From contig DASWJS010000032.1 of the NCBI GenBank assembly GCA_036397035.1, forward strand, positions 1 through 23,275: a DNA stretch of 23,275 bases, in the 5' to 3' direction. Within the stretch, counting starts at the first letter, position 1; the number at the start of each line of letters is the position of its first letter. Positions 15,218 through 23,275 of the stretch are shown here, in pieces. The stretch comes from DASWJS01 sp036397035. Its GTDB lineage: Bacteria; Actinomycetota; AC-67. The translations under genes were made by a program, and so were the position numbers. The notes under the pieces are model-generated. The model was not told the DNA's origin and made no database searches. It saw only the letters and a list, made by a program, of their open reading frames with translations.

Positions 15218-15880
15218 GTGGGCTACTTCGACAAGGGCTTGTTCTCGTTCCTGAGCGAGCTTGCCGAGCACAACAACCGCGAATGGTTCGCCGCCAACAA
15301 GGACCGCTTCGAGGCCGACGTCAAGGAGCCGTTCCTGGACTTCATCGCCGAGGCCGGCCCGCAGCTCCACAAGGTCAGCCCGATGATCGTCGCCGACCCG
15401 CGGCCGGCCGGCGGGTCGCTCTTCCGCATCTACCGCGACGTCCGCTTCTCGAAGGACAAGAGCCCGTACAAGACCCACGCCGGCGCGCACTTCCAGGTCG
15501 GCGGCAAGGGCGTGCACGGACCCGGCTACTACCTGCACCTCCAGCCCGGCGAGTGCTTCCTGGCCGGCGGGATGTGGATGCCGGAGGCGAAGACGCTCCA
15601 GACGATCCGCGAGCACATCGCCGAGAAGCCCGCGGAGTGGAAGAAGGCGCGGGGCGCGCGCCTCGATCACGGGGAGGACGCGCTGAAGCGCGCGCCCCGC
15701 GGCTTCGATCCCGAGCACCCCATGATCGAGGACATCAAGCGCAGGAGCTTCACCGCGTCGCGACGCCTCACGCAGAAGCAGGTGCTCGCGCCCGACTTCA
15801 TGAAGACCTTCATCGCGGGCTGCAAAGAGATCGTCCCGCTGATGCGGTTCCTGTCGGACGCCGCCGGCGTGCGCTGGTAA
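15218..15880 (+). CDS. DUF2461 (TIGR02453) family protein
   Basis: The 220-residue protein starts at GTG 15218 behind GAGGAGG. It shows the DUF2461 landmarks: FLSELAEHNNREWFAANKDR near the N-terminus, LFRIYRDVRFSKDKSPYKTH at about 67-86, and GPGYYLHLQPGECFLAGGMW at about 103-122, followed by a helical C-terminal half. The family is widespread and conserved; its biochemical function is not established. It lies 52 bases after the CGNR gene and could be in the same transcript. It ends seven bases before the convergent M23 peptidase stop, with a short GCGGG-N5-CCCGC stem across the junction. Confidence 0.9.
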   Translation: MGYFDKGLFSFLSELAEHNNREWFAANKDRFEADVKEPFLDFIAEAGPQLHKVSPMIVADPRPAGGSLFRIYRDVRFSKDKSPYKTHAGAHFQVGGKGVHGPGYYLHLQPGECFLAGGMWMPEAKTLQTIREHIAEKPAEWKKARGARLDHGEDALKRAPRGFDPEHPMIEDIKRRSFTASRRLTQKQVLAPDFMKTFIAGCKEIVPLMRFLSDAAGVRW

Positions 15881-15887
15881 GCGGGCG

Positions 15888-16547
15888 CTACCCGCCGTCC
15901 GCGCCGCCGACGCTGAGCGTCACCTTGCCCCCCTTGTGGGAGTGGTCCGCGAGCCCGACCTTTCCCTTCTTGTGGTCGGCGACGTGCTCGCTGAGCCGCA
16001 TCCGCGCGTGCGCGACGTCGTTCGCCGTGACGTTGTCCTCGCGCGCGATCTTCACCAGGTTCTTGAGAAACTTCACTTCGTCGGCCGTGAACATCGTGTA
16101 CACCTCCCGCAACTGCCGGAGCTCTTTGCCGGCGTTGTAGACCGAAGTCCTCCAGTTGCTCCAGTCGGCGAGCGTCTCGAAGTGCAAGTGCACGCCGATC
16201 GGGAACGAGCTGGAGTTGCCCATCTCCGCGACGACGTCGCCGGCCTTGACCCGCACGCCGTCCTTCGGCCGGGTGAACGTGTGGGCGTAGAACGCGCCCG
16301 AGCCGTCCCGGCAACGAATGACGAACTGCGAGGTCCCGAGGGCCGCGCCGAAGTCCACGTGCTTGACGGTGCCGTCGCACACGGCATAGATCGGGGCTCG
16401 CGCCGCGTCCTGGAAGTCGAACCCCCCGTGCTTGCCCCGGACGTAGGTGACGCCGCCCGCGCGGGGGCGCAGAAACTCCTCGTCGAGACATGTCTGCCGC
16501 ACGAACTGGGCGGGCCGGATCGGCGGATGGACGATCTCCACTGGCAT
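15888..16547 (-). CDS. M23-family metallopeptidase without a visible signal peptide
   Basis: The ATG at 16547 (behind GGGGGAG) gives 219 residues. The LytM/M23 zinc site is complete: His40 and Asp44 in GKHGGFDF (HxxxD), His89 in FYAHTF, and His120-Leu-His122 in GVHLHFE, with the beta-sandwich spacing of a peptidoglycan endopeptidase (VCDGTVKHVDF, VKAGDVVAEMGN). The N-terminus (MPVEIVHPPIRPAQFVRQTC) is not a signal peptide. The C-terminal 90 residues are a helical tail (FLKNLVKIAREDNVTANDVA) ending in VTLSVGGADGG. Longer in-frame readings reach 16754 but are Arg-rich and lack a leader. It may act in the cytosol, be released by lysis, or be loaded by another system. It is divergent from the SARP regulator gene. 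Confidence 0.85.
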   Translation of the reverse strand: MPVEIVHPPIRPAQFVRQTCLDEEFLRPRAGGVTYVRGKHGGFDFQDAARAPIYAVCDGTVKHVDFGAALGTSQFVIRCRDGSGAFYAHTFTRPKDGVRVKAGDVVAEMGNSSSFPIGVHLHFETLADWSNWRTSVYNAGKELRQLREVYTMFTADEVKFLKNLVKIAREDNVTANDVAHARMRLSEHVADHKKGKVGLADHSHKGGKVTLSVGGADGG

Positions 16548-16678
16548 GACGCTCCCCCGGTTCCTCGGCTGCCGTGGGGCAATGACTACCGCACGAAGCC
16601 GCGCGGACGCAAGAGGCGGTCCGGAATGGCGCCCCGTCGCCCCATTGTCACGGCCAATGCGGCGACTGGGTGAACAGT

Positions 16679-16721
16679 CTTGACCGCCGCGGGCCGGCGG
16701 GCGTATGGTCCGCGGTTCAAG
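16679..16721 (+). promoter_or_regulatory. Promoter of the SARP regulator gene with an inverted repeat
   Basis: TTGACC (16680-16685), 18 bases, TATGGT (16704-16709) is a plausible sigma-70 promoter 44 bases before the SARP ATG. An imperfect inverted repeat brackets its -10: CTTGACCGCCGCGG (16679-16692) and CCGCGGTTCAAG (16710-16721), which share CTTGA and CCGCGG in mirror order. It could be an operator or a hairpin in the DNA. The regulator bound is unknown. Confidence 0.45.
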
Positions 16722-16752
16722 CCGTGATGCTTGGGCGTGCCGAGGGGGGATC

Positions 16753-17526
16753 ATGTCGGTCGGATCCGCCGCTCGTCTGCGTTCCGACCGCTCTTCGCGA
16801 CGCAGCCCCCGAACGCGGACGGCGTCGTTGTCGCTGCTGAGGGGCTTTCAGTTGCGCACGGGAGGGGCGCTCGTGCCCCTGCCGATGGGGTCGCGGCGCG
16901 TCCTTGCCTTCCTGAGCCTCCAGGATCGAGCCGTCCTTCGCGGGTACGTGGCCGGCGCGCTGTGGCCGGACACCTCCGAGGATCGCGCGCAGGCGAACCT
17001 GCGTTCGGCGCTCTGGCGACTCCGGCGATCGGGCCTGGGCGTCGTGGAGGCGAACGCGGTCGAGCTGCGAGCGTCGCCCTCGCTGGACGTCGACGTCGTG
17101 GAGGCGACGGCGCTCGCGCACCGCCTGGTCGGCGCGCGGGAGTCGGGCGAGGACCTCGACTCGTCGGTCGCGGCGCGTGCGCGAGCCCTGCTGACCACCG
17201 ACCTGCTCGCGGACTGGTACGACGACTGGATCATCGTCGCGCGCGAGCGTTTCCGCCAGCTCAGGCTCCACGCGCTGGAGGCGCTCAGCGCGATCCTCAC
17301 GGCCAAGGGCAGCTTCGGCGAAGCCGCGGACGCCGCGCTCGCGGCGATCGCCGGCGAGCCGCTTCGCGAGAGCGCGCATCGCAGCCTGATCGGCGTGCAC
17401 CTCGCCGAAGGCAACAGGGGCGAGGCGCTCGGGCAGTACGAGCGGTACCGCGAGCTGCTCCGGCGAGAGCTGGGCGTCGACCCGTCCGAGCAGATGCGGC
17501 GCCTGGTGCGCGACGCGGTCGAATGA
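16753..17526 (+). CDS. SARP-type regulator with BTAD domain
   Basis: The protein has 257 residues from ATG 16753 (GAGGGGGGA five bases upstream). Residues about 28-100 form an OmpR/SARP-like winged helix (LLRGFQLRTGGALVPLPMGS, VLAFLSLQDRAVLRGYVAGALWPD, QANLRSALWRLRRSG). Residues about 110-255 are the bacterial transcriptional activation domain, a TPR-like helical array (LADWYDDWIIVARERFRQLR, GEALGQYERYRELLRRELGV, DPSEQMRRLVRDAV). There is no NB-ARC ATPase, so this is a short SARP. Such activators bind direct heptamer repeats. The ATG of the patatin gene overlaps its stop by four bases, so the two are co-expressed, and it is the natural candidate controller of the plus-strand genes leading to the tail sheath. 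Confidence 0.88.
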   Translation: MSVGSAARLRSDRSSRRSPRTRTASLSLLRGFQLRTGGALVPLPMGSRRVLAFLSLQDRAVLRGYVAGALWPDTSEDRAQANLRSALWRLRRSGLGVVEANAVELRASPSLDVDVVEATALAHRLVGARESGEDLDSSVAARARALLTTDLLADWYDDWIIVARERFRQLRLHALEALSAILTAKGSFGEAADAALAAIAGEPLRESAHRSLIGVHLAEGNRGEALGQYERYRELLRRELGVDPSEQMRRLVRDAVE

Positions 17527-19748
17527 ACGCCCGGATGGCGGCGGCCGGCTCCCGGCCGGATGCCCCCGAAACCGCGAGCCTCCCATTCCGGCGCAGGACG
17601 CTGCGGGGCCTCCGCCGCTGGCTGATGGGCGGGTCCGTCGCGCCGCCGCGCCATATCGAGGCCCTCGACGAACGCTCGGTCGAAGACGGTCGAGTCTGGC
17701 AACGCTACGTGCACCGGCCCGACAAGGGCCGGCTCGGCGTCAGTTGCTCGGGCGGCGGAATTCGATCCGCGTCCTACAACCTGGGCGTGTTGCAGGTCCT
17801 GCGCGAGCGCGCGGCCCTCGGCGCAACCGACTACGTCGCGGCGGTCTCGGGCGGCTCCTACATCGCCACGGCGCACGCGATCACGGCCGGCTTCTCACCC
17901 GACCCAGACCTGTTCACGGAGGCGAGCCAGCCGTGGGCGCCCGGCTCGCCCGAGGAAGAGCACTTGCGCAACAACACGACCTACCTCGCGCCGGGATTCG
18001 CCGGCCGGCTTTGGATGTTGTTGTGGGTCACGGCCGGGCTCGTGAGGCACCTCGCGCCGCTCCTGGCCGCGTCGGCGATCGCGGGCCTTTTGATCGGCCG
18101 GGGATACGAGCGCTGGCTGGCCCCGAGCGGCGTGCCGGCGCTGCCCTCGCTGGGGCGCGCCAACCTGATCGTGATCGGGCTGGTGAGCGTCGCGCTCGCG
18201 CTGGTGCTGTTGCGCCAGATCGCTGAGCGCGCGCCCGAGGCGCCGGACTGGCTGTTCCCGTTCTTGCAGGCGTGGGCGCTGCGGGTCACGCAGGTCGCCT
18301 TCTTGGCCGCGGTGTTCGGGCTGCTGCTCCCGTGGGTACTGACTTGGCTTCCCGCCCGCGACGTCGCGGGCGGGCTTCGTCTGCCGGAGCAGTTTGCGGG
18401 GATCGGCGGCCTCATCGCGGCGGGCAAGGCCGTGAGCGCGCTCGCGCAACGCGCGGAGGTGAAGCGTCTGGTCCCGCTGATCGCGACGGTGGTCGGATAC
18501 GCCGCGCTGGCCGCGCCGGCGCTCGTCGCCGCGCATTGGGTGCTTCGAACGGCGGATGCGCGCGCGGAGGGAACCGCCTTCCTGATCCTGGCGTTGATCC
18601 TGGTGTTCTTCTGGGTGTTCACCGACGCCGTCCAGCCCACCGCGCACGTGTACTACAAGGATCGCCTCGCGCGAGCGTTCGTTCGCGTGCGCGGCAAGGA
18701 CGCCGATCCACCGCCGTTCCAGCGATCGGCGGAGCCGCCCTGGGCGGAGGACCTTCGGTTCTCCCGGCTCGAGGTTCCGCCGGCCGGCTACGGCCACGTG
18801 CCGAAGCTCGTCATCTGCGCGACGGTGAACCTGTCGGATGCCGTGATCCCGCCCGGCCGCGGCGGCGCATCGTTCACCTTCGAGCAAGATCGGAGCGGCG
18901 GGCCCCTGACCGGCTACGTGCCAACGGGCGACCTGGAGGCCAAGGCCGGCACGGGCGTGCTGACCATGCCGGCGATGATGGCGATCTCCGGGGCGGCCGT
19001 GTCGCCGGCGATGGGCAAGCTGTCAAAGCCGGGCATGCGGCTGCTGCTGTCGCTGTTCAACGTCCGCCTCGGCGTGTGGCTGCCCAACCCGCTTCGGTTC
19101 GGCTCGATCGAGAGCGCCGGACGCCTGCCGATCCCGTCGCTGGACGGCGAGGGCGGCGCCGGCCGTCCGCCGCAGCCGTGGAAGCGCCCGGGCCCGAAGT
19201 ACGTGCTGAAGGAAGCCTTCGGATTGACGCGGCTGACCGACCGGTACGTGTACGTGACCGACGGGGGCCATTGGGAGAACCTCGGCCTCGTCGAGCTGCT
19301 GCGGCGGGGCTGCGGCCGGGTCGTCTGCGTCGACGCCGCGGGCGACAAGGCCGGCCAGTTCCGCACCTTCGGCCAGGCGGTCGCGCTGGCGCGCTCCGAG
19401 CTTGGGATCGAGATCCACATCAAGCTCGACGCGCTGCGCCCGATGAAGGACGGGAAGCTCGACCCGCAGGGAGTGGCCGAGCAGGCGTGGGCCGAGGGCA
19501 CGATCGTCTACCCCGACGGCACGAAAGGCGTCATCGTGTACGTGCGGTGCGTCGCGACCGAGGGCATGCCGCAGGACGCGGTCGCCTACCGCTCGTTCGA
19601 CCCTCGGTTCCCGACGCACTCGACGGGCGACCAGTTCTTCGACGACCAGCAGTTCGAGTCGTATCGCTCGCTCGGGCGCGCGCACGCGACGGGTGCGGTC
19701 GACGCGCTGTCGGCGTGGCTCGCGGACCAGGGCATCGAGGGGTTCTGA
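17523..19748 (+). CDS. Patatin-like phospholipase with inserted membrane helices
   Basis: The protein has 741 residues. The patatin/cPLA2-like fold is split: the oxyanion Gly-rich loop (VSCSGGGIRSASYNLGVLQV, 73-92) and nucleophile Ser109 in AAVSGGSYIA lie near the N-terminus, while the catalytic Asp580 is in YVTDGGHWENLGLVELL. In between are about five hydrophobic segments at roughly 160-190, 215-240, 258-282, 320-345 and 352-372, anchoring the enzyme in the membrane. The first Gly of GxSxG is Ala. The expected reaction is hydrolysis of phospholipid or other acyl esters at the membrane. The gene overlaps the SARP gene upstream (ATGA) and a membrane protein gene downstream (TGATG). A lipase co-expressed with a contractile system could act in self-lysis or membrane remodelling; this is inference. 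Confidence 0.88.
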   Translation: MNARMAAAGSRPDAPETASLPFRRRTLRGLRRWLMGGSVAPPRHIEALDERSVEDGRVWQRYVHRPDKGRLGVSCSGGGIRSASYNLGVLQVLRERAALGATDYVAAVSGGSYIATAHAITAGFSPDPDLFTEASQPWAPGSPEEEHLRNNTTYLAPGFAGRLWMLLWVTAGLVRHLAPLLAASAIAGLLIGRGYERWLAPSGVPALPSLGRANLIVIGLVSVALALVLLRQIAERAPEAPDWLFPFLQAWALRVTQVAFLAAVFGLLLPWVLTWLPARDVAGGLRLPEQFAGIGGLIAAGKAVSALAQRAEVKRLVPLIATVVGYAALAAPALVAAHWVLRTADARAEGTAFLILALILVFFWVFTDAVQPTAHVYYKDRLARAFVRVRGKDADPPPFQRSAEPPWAEDLRFSRLEVPPAGYGHVPKLVICATVNLSDAVIPPGRGGASFTFEQDRSGGPLTGYVPTGDLEAKAGTGVLTMPAMMAISGAAVSPAMGKLSKPGMRLLLSLFNVRLGVWLPNPLRFGSIESAGRLPIPSLDGEGGAGRPPQPWKRPGPKYVLKEAFGLTRLTDRYVYVTDGGHWENLGLVELLRRGCGRVVCVDAAGDKAGQFRTFGQAVALARSELGIEIHIKLDALRPMKDGKLDPQGVAEQAWAEGTIVYPDGTKGVIVYVRCVATEGMPQDAVAYRSFDPRFPTHSTGDQFFDDQQFESYRSLGRAHATGAVDALSAWLADQGIEGF

Positions 19749-20290
19749 TGGACTGGCTCGTGCGCGCGATCAGCGGCCCCGAGGCGCTGCTCTTCGCCGG
19801 CGCGATCGCGGCGGTCTTGCTCGCGCTCAACGTCGCCCTGATCGCGCCGGTCCGGGCGCAGTACGGGCAGGCCCCGCCCGAGACGCGAATCGGCTGCACC
19901 CCGGCGGAACTCGCCGCCTTCCTCGGCCGCGTGCGCGCCCGCGGCGCGCGCGGCTTGATCGTATGGTTCCTGCTCGTCGACCTCGGGTTCGCCGGCATGT
20001 ACGGGCTGCTGTTGCCGAGCGTCGTGGGCAGAGCGGCGCTCGAGCTTCTCGGGAGCCGGACAGCGCTGAACCTGTTCCTGCTTCCGTTCGTCGCCGCAGT
20101 CGCCGACGTGGCCGAGAACATCACGCTGCTCGCGCTCCACGCACGAGCGCGCGACGGTCGCGTGCGCCGTGCCGTCGTGTGGATCTGCGCGCGCGTACTC
20201 ACGTCCGCCAAGTTCCTGGCGTTCGTGTCCGCCTCGCTGGTCGTAGCCGGCGGGACGGCGTGGTGGGCGCTGGGAGCCGTGACACGGTAG
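19748..20290 (+). CDS. Four-helix membrane protein, unknown function
   Basis: The 180-residue protein has its ATG at 19748 overlapping the patatin stop by one base. Four hydrophobic segments are seen: about 10-33 (EALLFAGAIAAVLLALNVAL), 69-94 (GLIVWFLLVDLGFAGMYGLL), 105-132 (TALNLFLLPFVAAVADVAEN) and 154-177 (AKFLAFVSASLVVAGGTAWW). The polar pair DVAEN within the third segment is unusual and might be functional. I do not recognise the family with certainty. Tight coupling to the lipase gene suggests the two proteins work together in the membrane. Confidence 0.75.
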   Translation: MDWLVRAISGPEALLFAGAIAAVLLALNVALIAPVRAQYGQAPPETRIGCTPAELAAFLGRVRARGARGLIVWFLLVDLGFAGMYGLLLPSVVGRAALELLGSRTALNLFLLPFVAAVADVAENITLLALHARARDGRVRRAVVWICARVLTSAKFLAFVSASLVVAGGTAWWALGAVTR

Positions 20291-20334
20291 CCACGCCCGC
20301 GGCGAAACGGCTGCTAGGCTCGCGCGGCGACAGG

Positions 20335-20838
20335 ATGACTCGACCGCCCGGAGCCATGGACACAGTGCCCGACCAGCCTGCCGACGACGGCCTCGGGGCC
20401 GACCGCGCGTTCGCGTCCTACCAGATCGTGCTCGGCCTGTGGTCCAAAGAGAACCCGATCAAGACCACGAAGCTGCAGGTGCTGCTGGCCGTCAACGCGT
20501 TGCTGATCTCCGTCGCGGGCATCTCCGACGAGGGCCTGACCCACGACAAGTGGCCGGTGTACGTCGGCGCGGCGGTCTTCAGCATGGTGTGGACCTTCTC
20601 GATCGGGCGGACCGCGCTGTTCCAGAGCGCGTGGGGCGCGAAGCTGAACGACTTCGCCGCGCGCTACCCGGACGACGAGCGGTTCCACCTGCACGAAACG
20701 AAGGCCGAGCAGGCCGCCGCTCGTCCCTTGCTGCGCATCCTCGGCGGCGTCTCGTCGAAGTGGTACCTCACGCTCTCGCCGCTCGCGTTCACGATCGTCT
20801 GGCTGGTCATCCTGTTGGTCACGCTCGCCAACCGCTGA
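20335..20838 (+). CDS. Three-helix membrane protein, unknown function
   Basis: The protein has 167 residues from ATG 20335; an ATG at 20356, with CGGAG before it, would remove seven residues. A soluble acidic N-terminus leads to ASYQIVLGLWSKENPIKTTK, then hydrophobic segments at about 47-64 (LQVLLAVNALLISVAGIS), 74-97 (WPVYVGAAVFSMVWTFSIGR) and 144-165 (LTLSPLAFTIVWLVILLVTL). A cytoplasmic loop of about 45 residues (KLNDFAARYPDDERFHLHET) lies between the second and third. I cannot name the family. It precedes the sheath gene with only one small gene between, so it is a candidate membrane partner of the contractile particle. Confidence 0.75.
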   Translation: MTRPPGAMDTVPDQPADDGLGADRAFASYQIVLGLWSKENPIKTTKLQVLLAVNALLISVAGISDEGLTHDKWPVYVGAAVFSMVWTFSIGRTALFQSAWGAKLNDFAARYPDDERFHLHETKAEQAAARPLLRILGGVSSKWYLTLSPLAFTIVWLVILLVTLANR

Positions 20839-20878
20839 CGACCGCGGACGGCTACTCCGCCGGGTGACTGCCGCGAAC

Positions 20879-20890
20879 ACGTTGCGGTGA
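20879..20890 (+). repeat. 12-base direct repeat, copy 1
   Basis: ACGTTGCGGTGA occurs here, before the small 71-residue gene, and again at 21131-21142, before the tail sheath gene. The two copies are 252 bases apart in the same orientation and flank one small gene. Placement upstream of two successive genes suggests a shared regulatory element rather than a mobile-element duplication. Confidence 0.5.
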
Positions 20891-20913
20891 CGCGCGCGGT
20901 CGATCCTGTGCCT

Positions 20914-21129
20914 ATGAGTCCCGGCGCGGTCGAGCCGGCGAGGCTTTTGATCGCACGCGTGTGGCGCGAGGGGTCGGAACCGTCGGGTTTTCGCGCGCGC
21001 ATCACGCTGGTCCCCGACCTGTCCGGCGCGGGCGAGGACGTCGTCGTGCTCGGTTCGCCGGAAGCCGTGGTCGCGCTGGTCGAGCGCTGGCTGGGAGCCG
21101 GCGCCGCGCCCGCGGTGGGACGGACGTGA
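20914..21129 (+). CDS. Small protein of unknown function preceding the tail sheath gene
   Basis: From ATG 20914 it has 71 residues (MSPGAVEPARLLIARVWREG, then SEPSGFRARITLVPDLSG); a GTG at 20887 would add nine but lies inside a repeat. It is predicted to be a compact soluble alpha/beta protein: LLIARVWREG, GFRARITLVPD, VVVLGSPEAVVALVERWLG. The pattern LIxRVWREG ... FRARIT ... AVxALVxRWL recalls small uncharacterised bacterial proteins with a strand-strand-helix layout. It has no membrane segment and no catalytic motif. Codon use fits its neighbours, and it sits between the two copies of a 12-base repeat. Confidence 0.6.
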   Translation: MSPGAVEPARLLIARVWREGSEPSGFRARITLVPDLSGAGEDVVVLGSPEAVVALVERWLGAGAAPAVGRT

Positions 21130-21130
21130 G

Positions 21131-21153
21131 ACGTTGCGGTGATGGCGCAGTGA
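21131..21153 (+). promoter_or_regulatory. Direct repeats upstream of the tail sheath gene (SARP-site-like)
   Basis: The second copy of ACGTTGCGGTGA (21131-21142) contains GCGGTGA (21136-21142), and GCAGTGA follows at 21147-21153, exactly 11 bases from start to start. SARP activators classically bind heptamer direct repeats at 11-base pitch next to the -10 region. A weak TAGGAG at 21165-21170 could be the -10. The site lies 73 bases before the sheath ATG. This is suggestive only: two repeats with one mismatch. Confidence 0.4.
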
Positions 21154-21225
21154 CGCACGCCGGGTAGGAGTGCGACGAACCGCGCGCGCTCGAACCGGAT
21201 CGCGCGCAGGAGGGGAGGGAATCCG

Positions 21226-22812
<1,587 letters not shown>

Positions 22813-22821
22813 GGAGGAGCG

Positions 22822-23275
22822 GTGGCACAGTTCACGGTCAACACGTCCCGGTTCGATCCGTACAAGAACTTCAAGTTCCGCGTGAAATGGGACGGCCGGT
22901 ACGTCGCGGGAATCAGCAAGGTCGGGGGCTTGAAGCGGTCCACCGAGGTCGTCGAGCATCGCGAGGGCGGCGACCCGAGCACGAGCCGCAAGTCGCCCGG
23001 CCGGTCCAAGTTCGAGCCGATCACCCTCGAACGCGGCGTCACGCACGACACCGAGTTCGAGAAGTGGGCGAGCAAGGTGTGGAGCTCCGGGGCGGGCCTC
23101 GGCGCGGAGGTGTCGCTCAAGGACTTCCGCAAGGACGTGATCATCGAGGTGTACAACGAGGCCGGGCAGCTCGCGCTCAGCTACAAGGTCTTCCGCTGCT
23201 GGGTGTCCGAGTACCAAGCGCTGCCCGATCTGGATGCCAATGCGAACGCGGTCGCGCTCCAGTCCCTCAAGCTGG
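22822..23275 (+). CDS. Tail tube protein (T4 gp19-like family), 3' end beyond the window
   Basis: GTG 22822 lies seven bases after an optimal AAGGAGG that includes the sheath stop. The 151 visible residues begin MAQFTVNTSRFDPYKNFKFR and continue VKWDGRYVAGISKVGGLKRS, VEHREGGDPSTSRKSPGRSK and ITLERGVTHDTEFEKWASKV, then VIIEVYNEAGQLALSYKVFR and YQALPDLDANANAVALQSLK. This is the phage tail protein gp19 family, which forms the inner tube of contractile systems. Full members are about 145-165 residues, so only a few residues are missing. Sheath followed directly by tube is the conserved start of eCIS structural operons; more structural genes should lie to the right. Confidence 0.95.
   Translation, partial: MAQFTVNTSRFDPYKNFKFRVKWDGRYVAGISKVGGLKRSTEVVEHREGGDPSTSRKSPGRSKFEPITLERGVTHDTEFEKWASKVWSSGAGLGAEVSLKDFRKDVIIEVYNEAGQLALSYKVFRCWVSEYQALPDLDANANAVALQSLKL

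Overview
The window reads as a chromosomal fragment of a high-GC Gram-positive bacterium, most likely an actinobacterium, possibly from an uncultured lineage. This is an inference from the high GC, frequent GTG starts, four-base ATGA gene overlaps, and family content (CGNR zinc finger, SARP/BTAD regulator, COG4941-type ECF sigma factor with a YCII partner, lipoproteins with Pro/Ser/Thr linkers). No rRNA, tRNA, CRISPR array or insertion sequence was seen.

Left part (1-7390): the 3' end of an APH-type phosphotransferase gene is followed by about 660 bases without an intact gene, which hold a broken YgiT-type zinc-finger antitoxin. Then come a minus-strand secreted protein of unknown function and a small two-helix membrane protein. 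A sulfatase and an alpha/beta-hydrolase esterase follow two bases apart; both are exported. They meet, with overlapping stop codons, an ECF sigma factor (ECF42/COG4941 type) whose usual YCII partner is cut down to a 49-residue remnant.

Central signalling block (7391-13144): an H-NOX gas sensor overlaps a soluble histidine kinase gene. This pair converges on a PAS-PAS hybrid histidine kinase whose gene overlaps that of a receiver-HD-GYP cyclic-di-GMP phosphodiesterase. A divergent two-HTH regulator sits beside the hybrid kinase. The simplest reading is a nitric-oxide-to-c-di-GMP circuit.

Middle (13145-16547): a beta-propeller lipoprotein (Vgb/COG4257-like); a small protein plus CGNR regulator pair behind a strong-looking promoter studded with four TAACC half-sites; a DUF2461 protein; and a convergent M23 peptidase without a visible signal peptide.

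Right part (16679-23275): a plus-strand series begins with a SARP/BTAD regulator overlapping a patatin-like phospholipase with about five inserted membrane helices. Two multi-pass membrane proteins and a small unknown protein follow, then a contractile tail sheath gene and a tail-tube gene cut by the window end. This is most likely the left edge of an extracellular/cytoplasmic contractile injection system (eCIS). The regulator, lipase and membrane proteins are candidate accessory parts, and this is the most interesting region of the window.
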